DNA of 64,000 bases, taken from NCBI RefSeq assembly GCF_000219805.1, contig NC_015759.1, forward strand, positions 682,001 to 746,000, in the 5' to 3' direction. Each line of letters starts with the position of its first letter. The first letter of the stretch is position 1. Below, in pieces: positions 8,867 through 17,975 of this stretch. The notes below the pieces were generated by a model. The model was not told where the DNA came from, made no database searches, and saw only the letters and a program-made list of their open reading frames with translations. The stretch comes from Weissella koreensis KACC 15510 (GTDB taxonomy: Bacteria; Bacillota; Bacilli; Lactobacillales; Lactobacillaceae). Made by a program: the position numbers and the translations under genes.

Positions 8867-8895
8867 ATATTACACGGTGTTAATATATATGTCAA
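8867..8895 (-). promoter_or_regulatory. Promoter of the tRNA-Tyr/Gln transcript
   Basis: A consensus TTGACA at 8890-8895 and TAATAT at 8867-8872 are separated by 17 bp, about 45 bp upstream of tRNA-Tyr. The -35 element overlaps the last codons of the metallophosphoesterase gene. Confidence 0.75.
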
Positions 8896-9698
8896 CAGTT
8901 TTGGAAAAGTTTTTTTGACCAATTTTCAAAAAATGTTTTTTCAGTCCATTCATTGGCTTTAGAACGGCGATACCCGACACTAACATTATAATATTTAGTC
9001 GTTGTAATTTCCCGTGTAGGCACATTTAAATGAGCATGACCATAAACTACTTGCTTTATTCGAGAATCATTTTGATATAAATTCATGTAACGTTTGGATC
9101 CCATTACCCCATTAATCATTTGCCATTTCGGAAAATCTGCTGGATAAATTAAATCAAGGTTATGCGGAGCAAAATGTTGAACCATTAATACCTTTTCTTC
9201 ATCCTCAATTGATTTTAGCTGACTTTTTATTTGATTAATACTAAAAGTTGTCCGCTCAAAATCACTCATGGACTGCTTAATTAAGCCATCATAATAAAAG
9301 CCATTTTTAAATTGCTCAGCTTGTTCTTTTTGTGGTCCTTGAGCAAAAGAATAATCATACCAACCATTATTACCAATTAATGTTAAATCGTCTAATTTCA
9401 AGCTTTTATTATGAAAATACAAAGGGCTCAAATCCTGTTCTAATTCATCAAATGATACTCCATGTCCCATCTCGTGGTTTCCTGCTAAAAATCTAATTAA
9501 AATTGATGGTCCCACAATATTTTGCAAATTCTCTGCAAAACGCAACGTTTTTTCAAAATAATTATACCAATCACCAGCCATAATATAGACATCTATTTTA
9601 TGGTTAATTAAATACTCAGCTTGTTGATTTAAAACCATTTGACGTTCCAATCGATTAACATCTAAGTGATTGTCGCTGCTAATAGCAATTCTTGACAT
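8892..9698 (-). CDS. Calcineurin-like metallophosphoesterase
   Basis: The 268-residue protein carries the five metallophosphoesterase metal-binding blocks: SSDNHLD (residue 7), AGDWYN (41), GNHE (74), QHFAPH (about 175) and GHAHLN (about 220). These define a dinuclear-metal phosphodiesterase or phosphatase. The first block has SDNH where D-x-H is usual, which keeps an Asp and a His. No signal peptide is present, so it should be cytoplasmic. The substrate (nucleotide, nucleic acid or protein phosphate) cannot be predicted. It is monocistronic; its 3' end overlaps the promoter of the tRNA pair. Confidence 0.8.
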   Translation of the reverse strand: MSRIAISSDNHLDVNRLERQMVLNQQAEYLINHKIDVYIMAGDWYNYFEKTLRFAENLQNIVGPSILIRFLAGNHEMGHGVSFDELEQDLSPLYFHNKSLKLDDLTLIGNNGWYDYSFAQGPQKEQAEQFKNGFYYDGLIKQSMSDFERTTFSINQIKSQLKSIEDEEKVLMVQHFAPHNLDLIYPADFPKWQMINGVMGSKRYMNLYQNDSRIKQVVYGHAHLNVPTREITTTKYYNVSVGYRRSKANEWTEKTFFENWSKKLFQNC

Positions 9699-9795
9699 AT
9701 AAGCCTCCTAAAAACTTTCACCGCATAACAGACATCTTTATACATATAATAAAAATGAATACTTTTGATTTGACATAAATATAGCCCAAATATAG

Positions 9796-9846
9796 TAAAA
9801 AGCCAAAATTAATTTCTAGGTTAATCCCACAAAATAATTTTGGCTT
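9796..9846. terminator. Strong terminator after the histidine kinase gene
   Basis: AAGCCAAAATTA (9800-9811) and TAATTTTGGCTT (9835-9846) form a perfect 12-bp stem with T tracts on either side. It ends the two-component operon on the minus strand and could act in both directions. Confidence 0.8.
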
Positions 9847-9855
9847 AATTTTTTT

Positions 9856-10956
9856 TTAAACTTCTAACTGTAACGGCAAAGTTAAAATAAAGGATGTTGC
9901 CTCATCATTTGATTCAACTCGGACCGTTCCATTATGAGCTTCAATAATTCCGCCGACAATTGCTAAACCTAATCCTGAACCACCGGTATTCAAATTACGT
10001 GAACTTTCCACTCGATAGAATCGATCAAATACATGACCAAGGGCCTCTTCTGGAATCCTTTGGCCATCATTTGTCACCCGAACTTCAACAGTAGTATCTG
10101 AAATCAAAGAAGCTGACAACTCAATATAAGTTGCACCTTCTCCGTACTTAAAAGCATTTGAGATTAAATTCATAAAGACTCGTGCTAAACGATCTTGATC
10201 TCCAGCCATTTTAATAACTTCTGGAACTGTTTGAGCGCGAACTTCCATATGGTGTTGCTTAGATTCAAGTTCATAATTAGCAACCAATTGACTTAACATT
10301 GCTGATAAATTCAAAGGCACCATATGCAATTGCATTTTAAAATTATGATCATTAACTTGAACATATTCATACAAATCTTCAACCAACGTCTTCATATGTT
10401 CAGCTTTATCATACGCAATATTGACATACTTTTCTGTTTGTTCCCCCTCGGGATCCAATTTGACTAATCCTAAATAACCGATCAAAGCCGTTAAAGGGGT
10501 TCTTAAATCATGTGAAACATTGCCAATCATTTCATCTTTGGAATTCTCTATATTTTTAACTTTTAATTCGGCCATTTGTGCCGCTATAAAATTATTATTC
10601 ATACTTTGAATTAAAGGCCTCAAATGAACAAAGAACATTTTATGTAGCAATGAAAACTCTCGGTCGTTAAATAAATTTTCATTTCGCTGATCTATTTGAA
10701 TCGCTAACAATTCCATTGCCACATGTTCAAGCAAAGTATGCATCAACCACAACCACAAAACAAACGCACCTAAAGTAACAATTACAAATATTCCTAGATG
10801 GTGCTGCTGTATTAATTGAAGTTCTTTCAACCAATCTTGGGTTTCAAAATGACTTTGTGTCATTAATAGTGCCCCAATTTCTAAGAAAGCAATCGCTAAT
10901 GTACCCGCCAACATTTTCAGCACCAATTTAATCCAACCTTGGACTGATAAATTCAT
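9856..10956 (-). CDS. Sensor histidine kinase, VanS/EnvZ-like
   Basis: This 366-residue membrane kinase has two N-terminal helices (about 10-33 and 54-75) bounding a short extracellular loop of about 20 residues. The DHp motif NVSHDLRTPLTAL has the phosphoacceptor His149. The catalytic domain includes the N box (NLISNAFKYG) and G boxes ending SGLGLAIVGG. The tiny extracellular loop suggests an intramembrane-sensing or envelope-stress kinase. It lies 5 nt downstream of its response regulator. The stimulus is not predictable; the overall arrangement resembles VanS-type kinases of lactobacilli. Confidence 0.88.
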   Translation of the reverse strand: MNLSVQGWIKLVLKMLAGTLAIAFLEIGALLMTQSHFETQDWLKELQLIQQHHLGIFVIVTLGAFVLWLWLMHTLLEHVAMELLAIQIDQRNENLFNDREFSLLHKMFFVHLRPLIQSMNNNFIAAQMAELKVKNIENSKDEMIGNVSHDLRTPLTALIGYLGLVKLDPEGEQTEKYVNIAYDKAEHMKTLVEDLYEYVQVNDHNFKMQLHMVPLNLSAMLSQLVANYELESKQHHMEVRAQTVPEVIKMAGDQDRLARVFMNLISNAFKYGEGATYIELSASLISDTTVEVRVTNDGQRIPEEALGHVFDRFYRVESSRNLNTGGSGLGLAIVGGIIEAHNGTVRVESNDEATSFILTLPLQLEV

Positions 10957-10961
10957 AAGAT

Positions 10962-11651
10962 CTATAATACCTCAATCTTGTAACCAACACCCCAAACTGT
11001 TTGCACAACTTGATTACCATCGGTCGCTTCTTCTAATTTATCTCGCAAGTGTGAAACATGAACCATCACTGTTTTAGCACTGACCACGGACTCTTGTTGC
11101 CAAACTCGTTCGAAAATATCATCCGCACTAAATACTCGATTTGGATGTGAGGCAAGCAAATATAAGATTCCAAACTCCAACGCCGTCAAATTCACTGTTT
11201 CTCCATCAGCAGTTTTCACCTCATGGCTATCTTTATTAATCGTCAATGGTCCAATATCTAAAATTTCTTGAATTGGTTGTTGTACTCCATTTTGCGAACG
11301 GCGTAACAATGCTTTAATTCGCGCCATCACTTCTAATGGATTGAACGGCTTAGTAACATAATCATCAGCCCCAGTAATTAAGCCCTGAATCTTATCCATC
11401 GCACCAGATTTAGCTGATAAAATTAAAATTGGGACTGGATTATCCTTTCGGACTTCCTTCACGACTTCTGTTCCATTCATTTCTGGCATCATCACATCTA
11501 ATACCACCAACCCAATATCAGGATTAGTTCGTAATTTTTTCAATGCTTCTTTGCCATCAAAGGCCAACACTGGTTCATGGCCTTCATTTTTGACATAAAT
11601 TTCTAGTAACTCAGCAATTTCATGATCATCATCAACAATTAAAATCTTCAT
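10962..11651 (-). CDS. OmpR/PhoB-family response regulator, VanR-like
   Basis: This 229-residue regulator has a receiver domain with acidic residues DDD at 7-9, phosphoacceptor Asp52 in LDVMMPEMNG and a conserved Lys in TKPFNPLE near 104. A C-terminal winged helix (about 130-229) ends VVQTVWGVGYKIE, typical of OmpR/PhoB members. It precedes the kinase gene in a two-gene operon ending at the strong terminator at 9.8 kb. Targets are unknown. Confidence 0.9.
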   Translation of the reverse strand: MKILIVDDDHEIAELLEIYVKNEGHEPVLAFDGKEALKKLRTNPDIGLVVLDVMMPEMNGTEVVKEVRKDNPVPILILSAKSGAMDKIQGLITGADDYVTKPFNPLEVMARIKALLRRSQNGVQQPIQEILDIGPLTINKDSHEVKTADGETVNLTALEFGILYLLASHPNRVFSADDIFERVWQQESVVSAKTVMVHVSHLRDKLEEATDGNQVVQTVWGVGYKIEVL

Positions 11652-11672
11652 TGCTCATTCTCCTAAAATTCT

Positions 11673-12452
11673 TTATTTTTTGTTACTTACTTGAGATCCG
11701 CCCATGAATCCACCAACAATTCCTGTCCGCTTACGCAAGTAGCGGAATCCAGCAAATGCTGCTACAGCAACAATCAGATAAATCCAACCTGGCAAAACAG
11801 GATTGATCACCTTTGGAAGTACTGAAGCAAGCATGTAGATTAAGAACCACAAAGCAAAGGCTAGGATGGCTGAAATAACACGCAAAATTCTTCCTAGATC
11901 ACTACGCGCCATAATCTTAGTAATCAAGGCAAAGAGTAATCCTCCGCAAATTGAAGTTAACGCCAAAGCCAAAATTCCAGCAGCGCCAGCATTTACTGAA
12001 GCATCTTTTTGGAATAATAGTGTAATTCCAAACATCGCTGAGAATAACATTAAGAATGTTAGCATATTGTCAAAAGCTAAATCCCAATACCCAAAATCAC
12101 TATAAACGGTTCCTTGATTTTGTTGATTGTGGGCTTCAACTTCCATTCCTAAAGCGGCAGCAGGTGTACCATAAATTTGTTTCGCCGTCTTTCCTACTTT
12201 TTGGCCTTCTAACAAATCACTTTGCATTTTTTGAATCAATGGTAAATATTGTTTATCATTTTCAACTAACTCAATAGCTTGATATACGAATTTTTGATTT
12301 CTATTACTCAAACCAGATTCTGCTAAATCAGCATGCGTTGGCATTTCAGTTACTTCCGTTTCAGTCGCTTCCATTCCGGTTGCTTCCATTTCGGTTACCT
12401 CCGTTTCGCTAACTTCACTTACTGGCTCTTGTGCCTTCATTTCTTCCGTCAT
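11673..12452 (-). CDS. DUF1129 family membrane protein with N-terminal Glu/Thr repeats
   Basis: This 259-residue protein has a low-complexity acidic start (residues about 8-40, repeated E-V/A-T-E-T/M), a soluble DUF1129 region (about 45-115), and four membrane helices (about 130-245). The family is common in lactobacilli next to ychF and parB and has no established function. The acidic start is encoded by a short 15-bp tandem repeat. The gene follows ychF by 26 bp on the same strand and is probably cotranscribed. Confidence 0.78.
   Translation of the reverse strand: MTEEMKAQEPVSEVSETEVTEMEATGMEATETEVTEMPTHADLAESGLSNRNQKFVYQAIELVENDKQYLPLIQKMQSDLLEGQKVGKTAKQIYGTPAAALGMEVEAHNQQNQGTVYSDFGYWDLAFDNMLTFLMLFSAMFGITLLFQKDASVNAGAAGILALALTSICGGLLFALITKIMARSDLGRILRVISAILAFALWFLIYMLASVLPKVINPVLPGWIYLIVAVAAFAGFRYLRKRTGIVGGFMGGSQVSNKK
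12349..12408 (-). repeat. 15-bp tandem repeat inside the DUF1129 gene
   Basis: Four consecutive 15-bp units of the type GTTRCYTCCRTTTCG (12349, 12364, 12379, 12394), plus a diverged fifth, encode the E(V/A)TE(T/M) repeats. The unit is five codons, so slippage would change length but keep the frame. Confidence 0.75.
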
Positions 12453-12478
12453 TAAACCATCTCCTCCGTAAATTCATT

Positions 12479-13579
12479 TTAAACGTTAAACAAGAACTCC
12501 ATAATGTCACCATCGGAAACCACATACTCTTTTCCTTCAGATCGTAACCGGCCGGCCTCTTTAACTGCCTTTTCATTACCATATTGATCCAAATCTTCAT
12601 AGCTCATTGTCTCAGCACGAATGAATCCACGTTGGAAGTCAGAGTGAATCACTCCGGCCGTTTCTGGCGCTTTAGCTCCAGATTTGAAAGTCCAAGCACG
12701 TACTTCTTTTACTCCGGCCGTAAAGAATGTGCGCAAATTCAACAAGTCATATGCTGCCCGAATCAACACATTCAGGCCAGGTTCTTCGACCCCTGACATT
12801 TCCAAAAATTCAGCTTGATCTTCTTTTGGCATCTCTGCAATTTCTTCTTCAGCCCGCGCTGATAAACCAACAACCTGTGCTCCTTCTTGAGCAGCGTATT
12901 CTTGGATCATTTGGAAATACTTTGAAGCCTCAGGATCACTCATATCATCTTCACTAACATTTGCTACATATAATGTTGGCTTTGTTGTTAGTAAGAATAA
13001 GTTTCGTACAATTTTTTCTTGTTCTTCCGTAAATTCTGCTAATCGTGCTGGCTTTCCAGCATCTAATAAAGGCTTAATCTTATCTAACACTTCAAATTCA
13101 GCCTTAGCTTCCTTGTCTCCACCTTTAGCTGCTCTAGAAACTCGATCATAACGTTTTTCAATTGATTCCAAATCAGATAAAACTAATTCAGTATTAATAG
13201 TTTCAATATCATCAATCGGATCAACCGTTCCATTGACATGCACAATATTATCATCATCAAAAGCGCGAACAACGTGCACAATCGCATTTACTTGACGAAT
13301 ATTTTCCAAAAATTTATTTCCTAATCCCTCACCTTGTGAAGCACCTTTAACAATTCCCGCAATATCCGTGAATTCAAAGGTAGTTGGAATAATTTTATTA
13401 CTTTTCACAATTTCAGCAATTCTAGCTAAACGAGCATCAGGAACTTCAACCATCCCCACATTTGGCTCAATCGTAGCAAAAGGATAGTTCGCCATTTCAG
13501 CTCCAGCCTTTGTGATTGCATTAAATAAAGTTGATTTCCCAACGTTTGGAAGTCCAACAATTCCAGCTGTTAATGCCAT
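12479..13579 (-). CDS. ychF: Ribosome-binding ATPase YchF (Obg-family)
   Basis: This 366-residue P-loop protein has G1 GLPNVGKST at residues 9-17, the switch II region DIAGIVKGAS near 72 and the NVSE motif near 205. NVSE replaces the usual guanine-specifying NKxD and explains ATP preference in YchF/OLA1. A coiled-coil insertion and a C-terminal TGS domain complete the family architecture at the usual length. YchF binds the ribosome and affects translation and oxidative-stress resistance in other bacteria. It sits in the conserved rsmG–parAB–DUF951–ychF block, all on the minus strand. Confidence 0.95.
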   Translation of the reverse strand: MALTAGIVGLPNVGKSTLFNAITKAGAEMANYPFATIEPNVGMVEVPDARLARIAEIVKSNKIIPTTFEFTDIAGIVKGASQGEGLGNKFLENIRQVNAIVHVVRAFDDDNIVHVNGTVDPIDDIETINTELVLSDLESIEKRYDRVSRAAKGGDKEAKAEFEVLDKIKPLLDAGKPARLAEFTEEQEKIVRNLFLLTTKPTLYVANVSEDDMSDPEASKYFQMIQEYAAQEGAQVVGLSARAEEEIAEMPKEDQAEFLEMSGVEEPGLNVLIRAAYDLLNLRTFFTAGVKEVRAWTFKSGAKAPETAGVIHSDFQRGFIRAETMSYEDLDQYGNEKAVKEAGRLRSEGKEYVVSDGDIMEFLFNV

Positions 13580-13609
13580 ATTTAATTTCCTTCTTTTCTA
13601 TTAATTTTA

Positions 13610-13792
13610 TTAGTTAGCTTTTTCCAAAACCTTTTTAAAGCGACGATCAAAATCATGTCGTGATAACATTACCACTCGTTCACATCCTTGACACTTAATT
13701 TTCATATCTGCACCAATGCGAATAATCGCCCAGCGATTAGTTCCGCAAGCATGTGGTTTTTTCATTTCAATAATATCCGAAAGTTCATACAT
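13610..13792 (-). CDS. DUF951 family protein
   Basis: This 60-residue protein is a typical DUF951 member: MYELSDIIEMKKPHACG, then a CxxC pair (KCQGCERVV), suggesting a small zinc-ribbon or OB-like fold with Cys ligands at C16, C34 and C37. An in-frame GTG lies three codons upstream, but the ATG at 13792 follows GAGGTG at good spacing. The gene is 17 bp after parB and 30 bp before ychF, its conserved position. Its function is not known. Confidence 0.85.
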   Translation of the reverse strand: MYELSDIIEMKKPHACGTNRWAIIRIGADMKIKCQGCERVVMLSRHDFDRRFKKVLEKAN

Positions 13793-13809
13793 ATGTATCA
13801 CCTCGTTTT

Positions 13810-14718
13810 TTAATCGTTGAGATCTAGTCCTAATGCGTTAATAATACGATTCAAATCTTGATCTGATCCATAATTAATTTCAATTTTACCAGCACCACGT
13901 TGATTATGCTTGATCGCAATTTTGGTAGCTAATTTATCCGACAAAGCTTTTTCCGTTTCCTTCAACTCTGCTGAAATTTGTGGTGTAACTTTTGAAACCA
14001 CTTTATTTTCATTCATTTCATTAACTAAACGTTCCACTTGCCGAACCGTCAAACGCTCTTGCATTACTCGTTTAGCTAAATTCAAAATTTGGCGCTTATT
14101 ATGCAACCCCAATAAAGTTCTTCCTTGCCCCATTGATAATTCACCTGTTTGGATCCAATCTTGAACCTCTTGCGGTAAAGTCAATAAACGAACGGTATTT
14201 GCGACAACGGAACGTGCCTTTCCCAAGCGTTTAGCAACTTGGACTTGCGTAAGATGCAAAACATCCATCATCTGCTTATAAGCCAAAGCTTCTTCAATTG
14301 GTGACAAGTTTTCTCGCTGTAAATTCTCCAAAACAGCCGCCTGCATCATCGTTGCATCATCATATGCACGAACGACTGCTGGAATCGTTTCATTCCCAGC
14401 TAGTTGAGTTGCACGCCAACGTCGTTCACCAGCTAAAATTTCATATTTATCTTTAGATTCTTTAGCCACGCGAACAATAATTGGTTGTAAAATACCATTT
14501 TCTTTAATTGAGTTAGCCAACTCACGTAAAGCGTTTTCATCAAAGCTATGGCGTGGTTGAAAAGGATTAGCAATAATAAAATTTACATTTAAATTTTCTA
14601 TAGCATCCCCTTTGTTTTCATCTACATCTACATCAATTCCTTGTTGCCCAAAGAGTGCATTTAATCCACCACTGACAATGTTATCGCCTAGAACGCTTTT
14701 TTTCTTAGATGTTGTCAT
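13810..14718 (-). CDS. parB: Chromosome-partitioning protein ParB (Spo0J)
   Basis: This 302-residue ParB has the CTP-binding ParB/Srx domain (about 45-135, with GERRWRA near 117) and the HTH KorB-like domain (about 150-215, VAKRLGKARSVVANTVRLL). A C-terminal dimerisation region follows. ParB loads at parS sites and recruits SMC near the origin. It overlaps parA by 14 nt. A near-perfect parS lies 1.6 kb away, upstream of rsmG. Only one ParB paralogue is present; the Noc gene often found next to rsmG in Bacilli is absent. Confidence 0.95.
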   Translation of the reverse strand: MTTSKKKSVLGDNIVSGGLNALFGQQGIDVDVDENKGDAIENLNVNFIIANPFQPRHSFDENALRELANSIKENGILQPIIVRVAKESKDKYEILAGERRWRATQLAGNETIPAVVRAYDDATMMQAAVLENLQRENLSPIEEALAYKQMMDVLHLTQVQVAKRLGKARSVVANTVRLLTLPQEVQDWIQTGELSMGQGRTLLGLHNKRQILNLAKRVMQERLTVRQVERLVNEMNENKVVSKVTPQISAELKETEKALSDKLATKIAIKHNQRGAGKIEINYGSDQDLNRIINALGLDLND

Positions 14719-15484
14719 GAGCTGCTAAAACCTCCTCTGCCAACTTACCATATACTTCTGCTCCCCGTGACTTAGGATCATAATCAATGATCGCTAATCC
14801 ATGACTAGGAGCTTCTGATAGACGGACATTCCGAGGGATTACCGTTTTATATACTTGATCTGTAGTGAAATAGTTACGGACGGCATTTTCAACTTCATTT
14901 GAAAGATTAGTCCGGGCATCCACCATCGTTAACAAAACACCTTCAATATCTAAATTAGGGTTTAACAAACTCTTAATTTGCGTAATTGAATTCAATAGTT
15001 GACCCAACCCTTCCAAGGCATAATATTCAGCCTGTACTGGAATTAAGATGGAATCAGCTGCAGTAAAGGTATTAATGGTAATTAATCCTAATGAGGGTGG
15101 ATTGTCGACCAAAATATAGTCGTATTCGTCAGAAATTAGATTCAAAGCTTCTTTCAAACGTGTTTCTCGAGCCATCACTGGAGCTAATTCTAGTTCTGCT
15201 CCGGCCAAACGAATTGTAGCAGGAACAATTTCTAAATTATCATGACTAGTTGGAATAATCACATCCGCAAGAGAAACTCCATGCACCAAAACGTCATAAA
15301 TTTCATGTTCTGGTTCGATCGTTGATTTTTTAATTCCTAATCCTGAAGTAGCATTTCCTTGTGGATCGGCATCAATTATTAATACCCGATGTCCTAAACT
15401 AGCAATCGCGGCTCCTAGATTAACCGTAGTAGTGGTTTTACCAACCCCACCTTTTTGATTGGCTAATGCAATAATATGTGCCAT
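14705..15484 (-). CDS. parA: Chromosome-partitioning ATPase ParA (Soj)
   Basis: This 259-residue deviant Walker ATPase starts MAHIIALANQKGGVGKTTT, with the signature KGGVGKTT at residues 11-18. It has DADPQGN at about 39-45 and DNPPSLG near 125, as expected for Soj/ParA. It works with ParB in origin segregation and modulates DnaA in Bacillus. The gene lies between rsmG and parB, 50 bp after rsmG. Confidence 0.95.
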   Translation of the reverse strand: MAHIIALANQKGGVGKTTTTVNLGAAIASLGHRVLIIDADPQGNATSGLGIKKSTIEPEHEIYDVLVHGVSLADVIIPTSHDNLEIVPATIRLAGAELELAPVMARETRLKEALNLISDEYDYILVDNPPSLGLITINTFTAADSILIPVQAEYYALEGLGQLLNSITQIKSLLNPNLDIEGVLLTMVDARTNLSNEVENAVRNYFTTDQVYKTVIPRNVRLSEAPSHGLAIIDYDPKSRGAEVYGKLAEEVLAAHDNI

Positions 15485-15533
15485 GAACTTACCTTTCTCT
15501 TCTTACATACTTAGTCAACATTTAGGTTAACTT

Positions 15534-16253
15534 TTATAACGTTTTATTCTTAATATCACTAAATTTTCTTGGATATTTGGCTGGTGTTTTTTTGACTTTT
15601 TTAATAACCACAATTTCTCGAGCATCACCATTAGGTAAATCAACTTTAATTTGATCTTCAACAGCCCCTCCAACGGTCGGAATAGCAACTTTGGCATCCT
15701 GAATTTCTTCAGCGGCTCGACTACCTTTCATCGCTAATAAGACTCCCCCTCGCTTGACCAATGGTAGTGTCATTTCAACTAACATCGGCATAGCTTTTAA
15801 TGCACGGGCAGTTGCAACATCAAAAGTTTCACGAGTTGGTGCATTTTTATCTCCAAAAACCTCAGCTCGTTCATGAATAGGCTGAACGCCTGTCAGATCT
15901 AACTTTTCAATTAATTGGTTCAAAAAATTAATTCTTTTTTGTAGCGAATCTACAATTACTATTTCTAATTGCGGGAAGGCAATCTTAAGTGGCAATGATG
16001 GAAACCCTGCTCCAGCACCAACATCGACTAGTTTTAATGGCTCAGTTTGTAAGGCTGGGTAAGCCCAAGCTAACGTTAATGAATCAAAAAAATGTTTTAA
16101 ATATACTTCGTTTTTTTCAACAATATTGGTTAAATCCATTACCTGATTTACTTCGATTAAGTAATCATAATAAATCTGATACTGCTCTAATTGGCGCTCA
16201 TCTAATTTAATACCTTTTTTCTCTAAGGCAGTCTCAAATTCTTCGGGATTCAT
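15534..16253 (-). CDS. rsmG: 16S rRNA (guanine527-N7)-methyltransferase RsmG
   Basis: This 239-residue Rossmann-fold methyltransferase has the SAM-binding motif VDVGAGAGFPSLPLKI at about 77-92 and VDSLQKR near 103. Length and sequence are standard for RsmG (GidB). The enzyme methylates G527 of 16S rRNA, affecting streptomycin sensitivity. It is the first gene of the rsmG–parA–parB–DUF951–ychF run. The upstream region contains a parS site. Confidence 0.95.
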   Translation of the reverse strand: MNPEEFETALEKKGIKLDERQLEQYQIYYDYLIEVNQVMDLTNIVEKNEVYLKHFFDSLTLAWAYPALQTEPLKLVDVGAGAGFPSLPLKIAFPQLEIVIVDSLQKRINFLNQLIEKLDLTGVQPIHERAEVFGDKNAPTRETFDVATARALKAMPMLVEMTLPLVKRGGVLLAMKGSRAAEEIQDAKVAIPTVGGAVEDQIKVDLPNGDAREIVVIKKVKKTPAKYPRKFSDIKNKTL

Positions 16254-16324
16254 CTATTTTCCTCCATGTAAACAATTACATTAAGAATAACCCAAAAAAC
16301 AAGGTGTTTCAATACTTTTCATTG

Positions 16325-16340
16325 CGTTTCACGTGAAACA
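16325..16340. promoter_or_regulatory. parS centromere site
   Basis: The 16-mer CGTTTCACGTGAAACA differs from the palindromic parS consensus TGTTTCACGTGAAACA only at the first base. It lies 72 bp upstream of rsmG, in the same locus as parA and parB, as expected for an origin-proximal ParB loading site. Apart from this site and the start region of the downstream gene, I see nothing else in the gap 16254-16586. Confidence 0.85.
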
Positions 16341-16586
16341 TATACTTAAACCTAATTTTAATATCAAACTTTCTGGTTAAAGCTTATTAATATGTTCCAC
16401 TCTATCCATTTAAAATCAAATCTATCTGGTATTTTCCTACCATACCTATAAAATTCATTAGTCATTTTTAAGCTTGTCAAAATCACCAAATATATTTATA
16501 GTAGTAAAGATTATAATAATTAGATAATAATTATTAAATTCGAATTTTAAATAATATAAGAACTAATTTGAAAGGACATGTTAATT

Positions 16587-17615
16587 ATGATTAAAGCTAA
16601 ATCTCAATACTGGCAAAATATTATTGATCAAGCTCAAATTCCGGGACAAGATAAAGTCCCATTTTTCACTCTCGCTCCGATGGAAGCAGTGACTGATACT
16701 GTCTTCCGACGAGTTGTCGAACAAGCAGCCGGACCAGATGCCTATTATACCGAGTTCACTAATGCTCGCAGTGTCGCCCATCCTAAAGCTAAATTTTCAG
16801 TTCAAGGCCGTTTAGCAGTCGCTGAAAACGAACGAATGCCAATTGCTCAAATTTGGGGTGATCGGCCTCAGGATTTCGTTTCATCGATCAATGACTTAAA
16901 AGAGCGCGGTTATCAAGCTGTCGATCTCAACATGGGTTGTCCCGATGGTACAGTCATTAAAAATGGCGGTGGTTCTGATTTAATTCGTAATCCCGAAACT
17001 GCCGCAGCGGTGATTGCCGCAGCCAAAGAACCTGGACTGCCTATCTCTGTTAAAACACGCCTTGGTTTCAACCATCTTGATACCTATAAAACTTGGCTGC
17101 CGTTTTTGCTAGAACAAGACATTCAAGTTCTAACCGTTCATTTACGAACACGTAAAGAAATGTCAAAAGTCCCTGCTCATTTTGAATTAATTGACGAAAT
17201 TTTAGCTATGCGTGATGAAATTTCTCCTAATACTTTAATTCAATTTAATGGTGATATTAAAAATCGAGCAGAAGGATTAGCATTGGCTCAAGCTCATCCT
17301 GGTATTGATGGTTTAATGATTGGCCGTGGTATTTTTGAAAGTCCTTGGGCTTTTGAAAAAGAACCGGTTGACCATACCTTAGAAGATTCTTTGGTTCTCT
17401 TAAACCTACAATTAGATTTACATGATGAAGTAACTAAATTATATGGTCCACGCCATTTCCAAAAATTGAAGCGCTTCTTCAAAATATATGTCCGTTCTTT
17501 CTCATATGCTTCCGATCTTCGAATGGCATTAATGGAAACAAATACTACTGATGAAGTTCGCCAAGTTTTGGCTGAATTTGATCAACAATATAAAGAACAC
17601 ATTGAGCAAGATTAA
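16587..17615 (+). CDS. dus: tRNA-dihydrouridine synthase
   Basis: This 342-residue FMN-dependent Dus enzyme has the N-terminal FTLAPMEAVTD motif, the catalytic cysteine in NMGCPDGTV near residue 108, the KTRLGF substrate-binding stretch and the phosphate-binding GLMIGRG near 245. The active-site loop NMGCPDGTVIKNGGGS differs from the usual DusB NMGCPxxKIVKNGxGS, placing it in a divergent subgroup. An ATG 9 nt upstream is too close to the AAAGGA site, so I chose the ATG at 16587. It is monocistronic and ends at a bidirectional terminator. Confidence 0.88.
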   Translation: MIKAKSQYWQNIIDQAQIPGQDKVPFFTLAPMEAVTDTVFRRVVEQAAGPDAYYTEFTNARSVAHPKAKFSVQGRLAVAENERMPIAQIWGDRPQDFVSSINDLKERGYQAVDLNMGCPDGTVIKNGGGSDLIRNPETAAAVIAAAKEPGLPISVKTRLGFNHLDTYKTWLPFLLEQDIQVLTVHLRTRKEMSKVPAHFELIDEILAMRDEISPNTLIQFNGDIKNRAEGLALAQAHPGIDGLMIGRGIFESPWAFEKEPVDHTLEDSLVLLNLQLDLHDEVTKLYGPRHFQKLKRFFKIYVRSFSYASDLRMALMETNTTDEVRQVLAEFDQQYKEHIEQD

Positions 17616-17685
17616 GTTTTTTCAAAAATTTATTTTTATCCCGCAGTGATGACGATCAATCTAATCTGGGGGTTTTATTTTATAA

Positions 17686-17724
17686 TAAAAGAGGCTGGAT
17701 AAAATTTTTATCCAACCTCTTTAT
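17686..17724. terminator. Bidirectional terminator between dus and the small membrane gene
   Basis: AGAGG-CT-GGATAAA pairs with TTTATCC-AA-CCTCT, with A and T tracts on the two sides. Converging genes end on each side. Confidence 0.75.
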
Positions 17725-17746
17725 AATTTAAATATCTTTCAAGTCT

Positions 17747-17974
17747 CTAATCTTTATTACGATGACGCCATTCATCCTGATTATCTAATAAAAAGTTTTT
17801 AAAACTTAAAACTGTTGATATCAAATCTGGTAAAACAAAGAGGATAAATGCCAAAGTTCGCATTATAAATCCAGTTGGCTGCAATAACCAAATAAATAAA
17901 TAATCCATTGCGATGGTTAATATTAACGTTGACGGCGTAGCATGAACATACCCATCCATAAATCGTTTCTGCAT
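17747..17974 (-). CDS. Small membrane protein of unknown function
   Basis: The 75-residue protein has two hydrophobic helices (about 16-33 and 36-58) and a charged C terminus ending DEWRHRNKD. I recognise no family. Its ATG lies 1 nt after the stop codon of the esterase gene, with the AAAGGGG ribosome binding site inside the esterase 3' end, so it is very likely translated and cotranscribed with the esterase. Confidence 0.6.
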   Translation of the reverse strand: MQKRFMDGYVHATPSTLILTIAMDYLFIWLLQPTGFIMRTLAFILFVLPDLISTVLSFKNFLLDNQDEWRHRNKD

Positions 17975-17975
17975 T

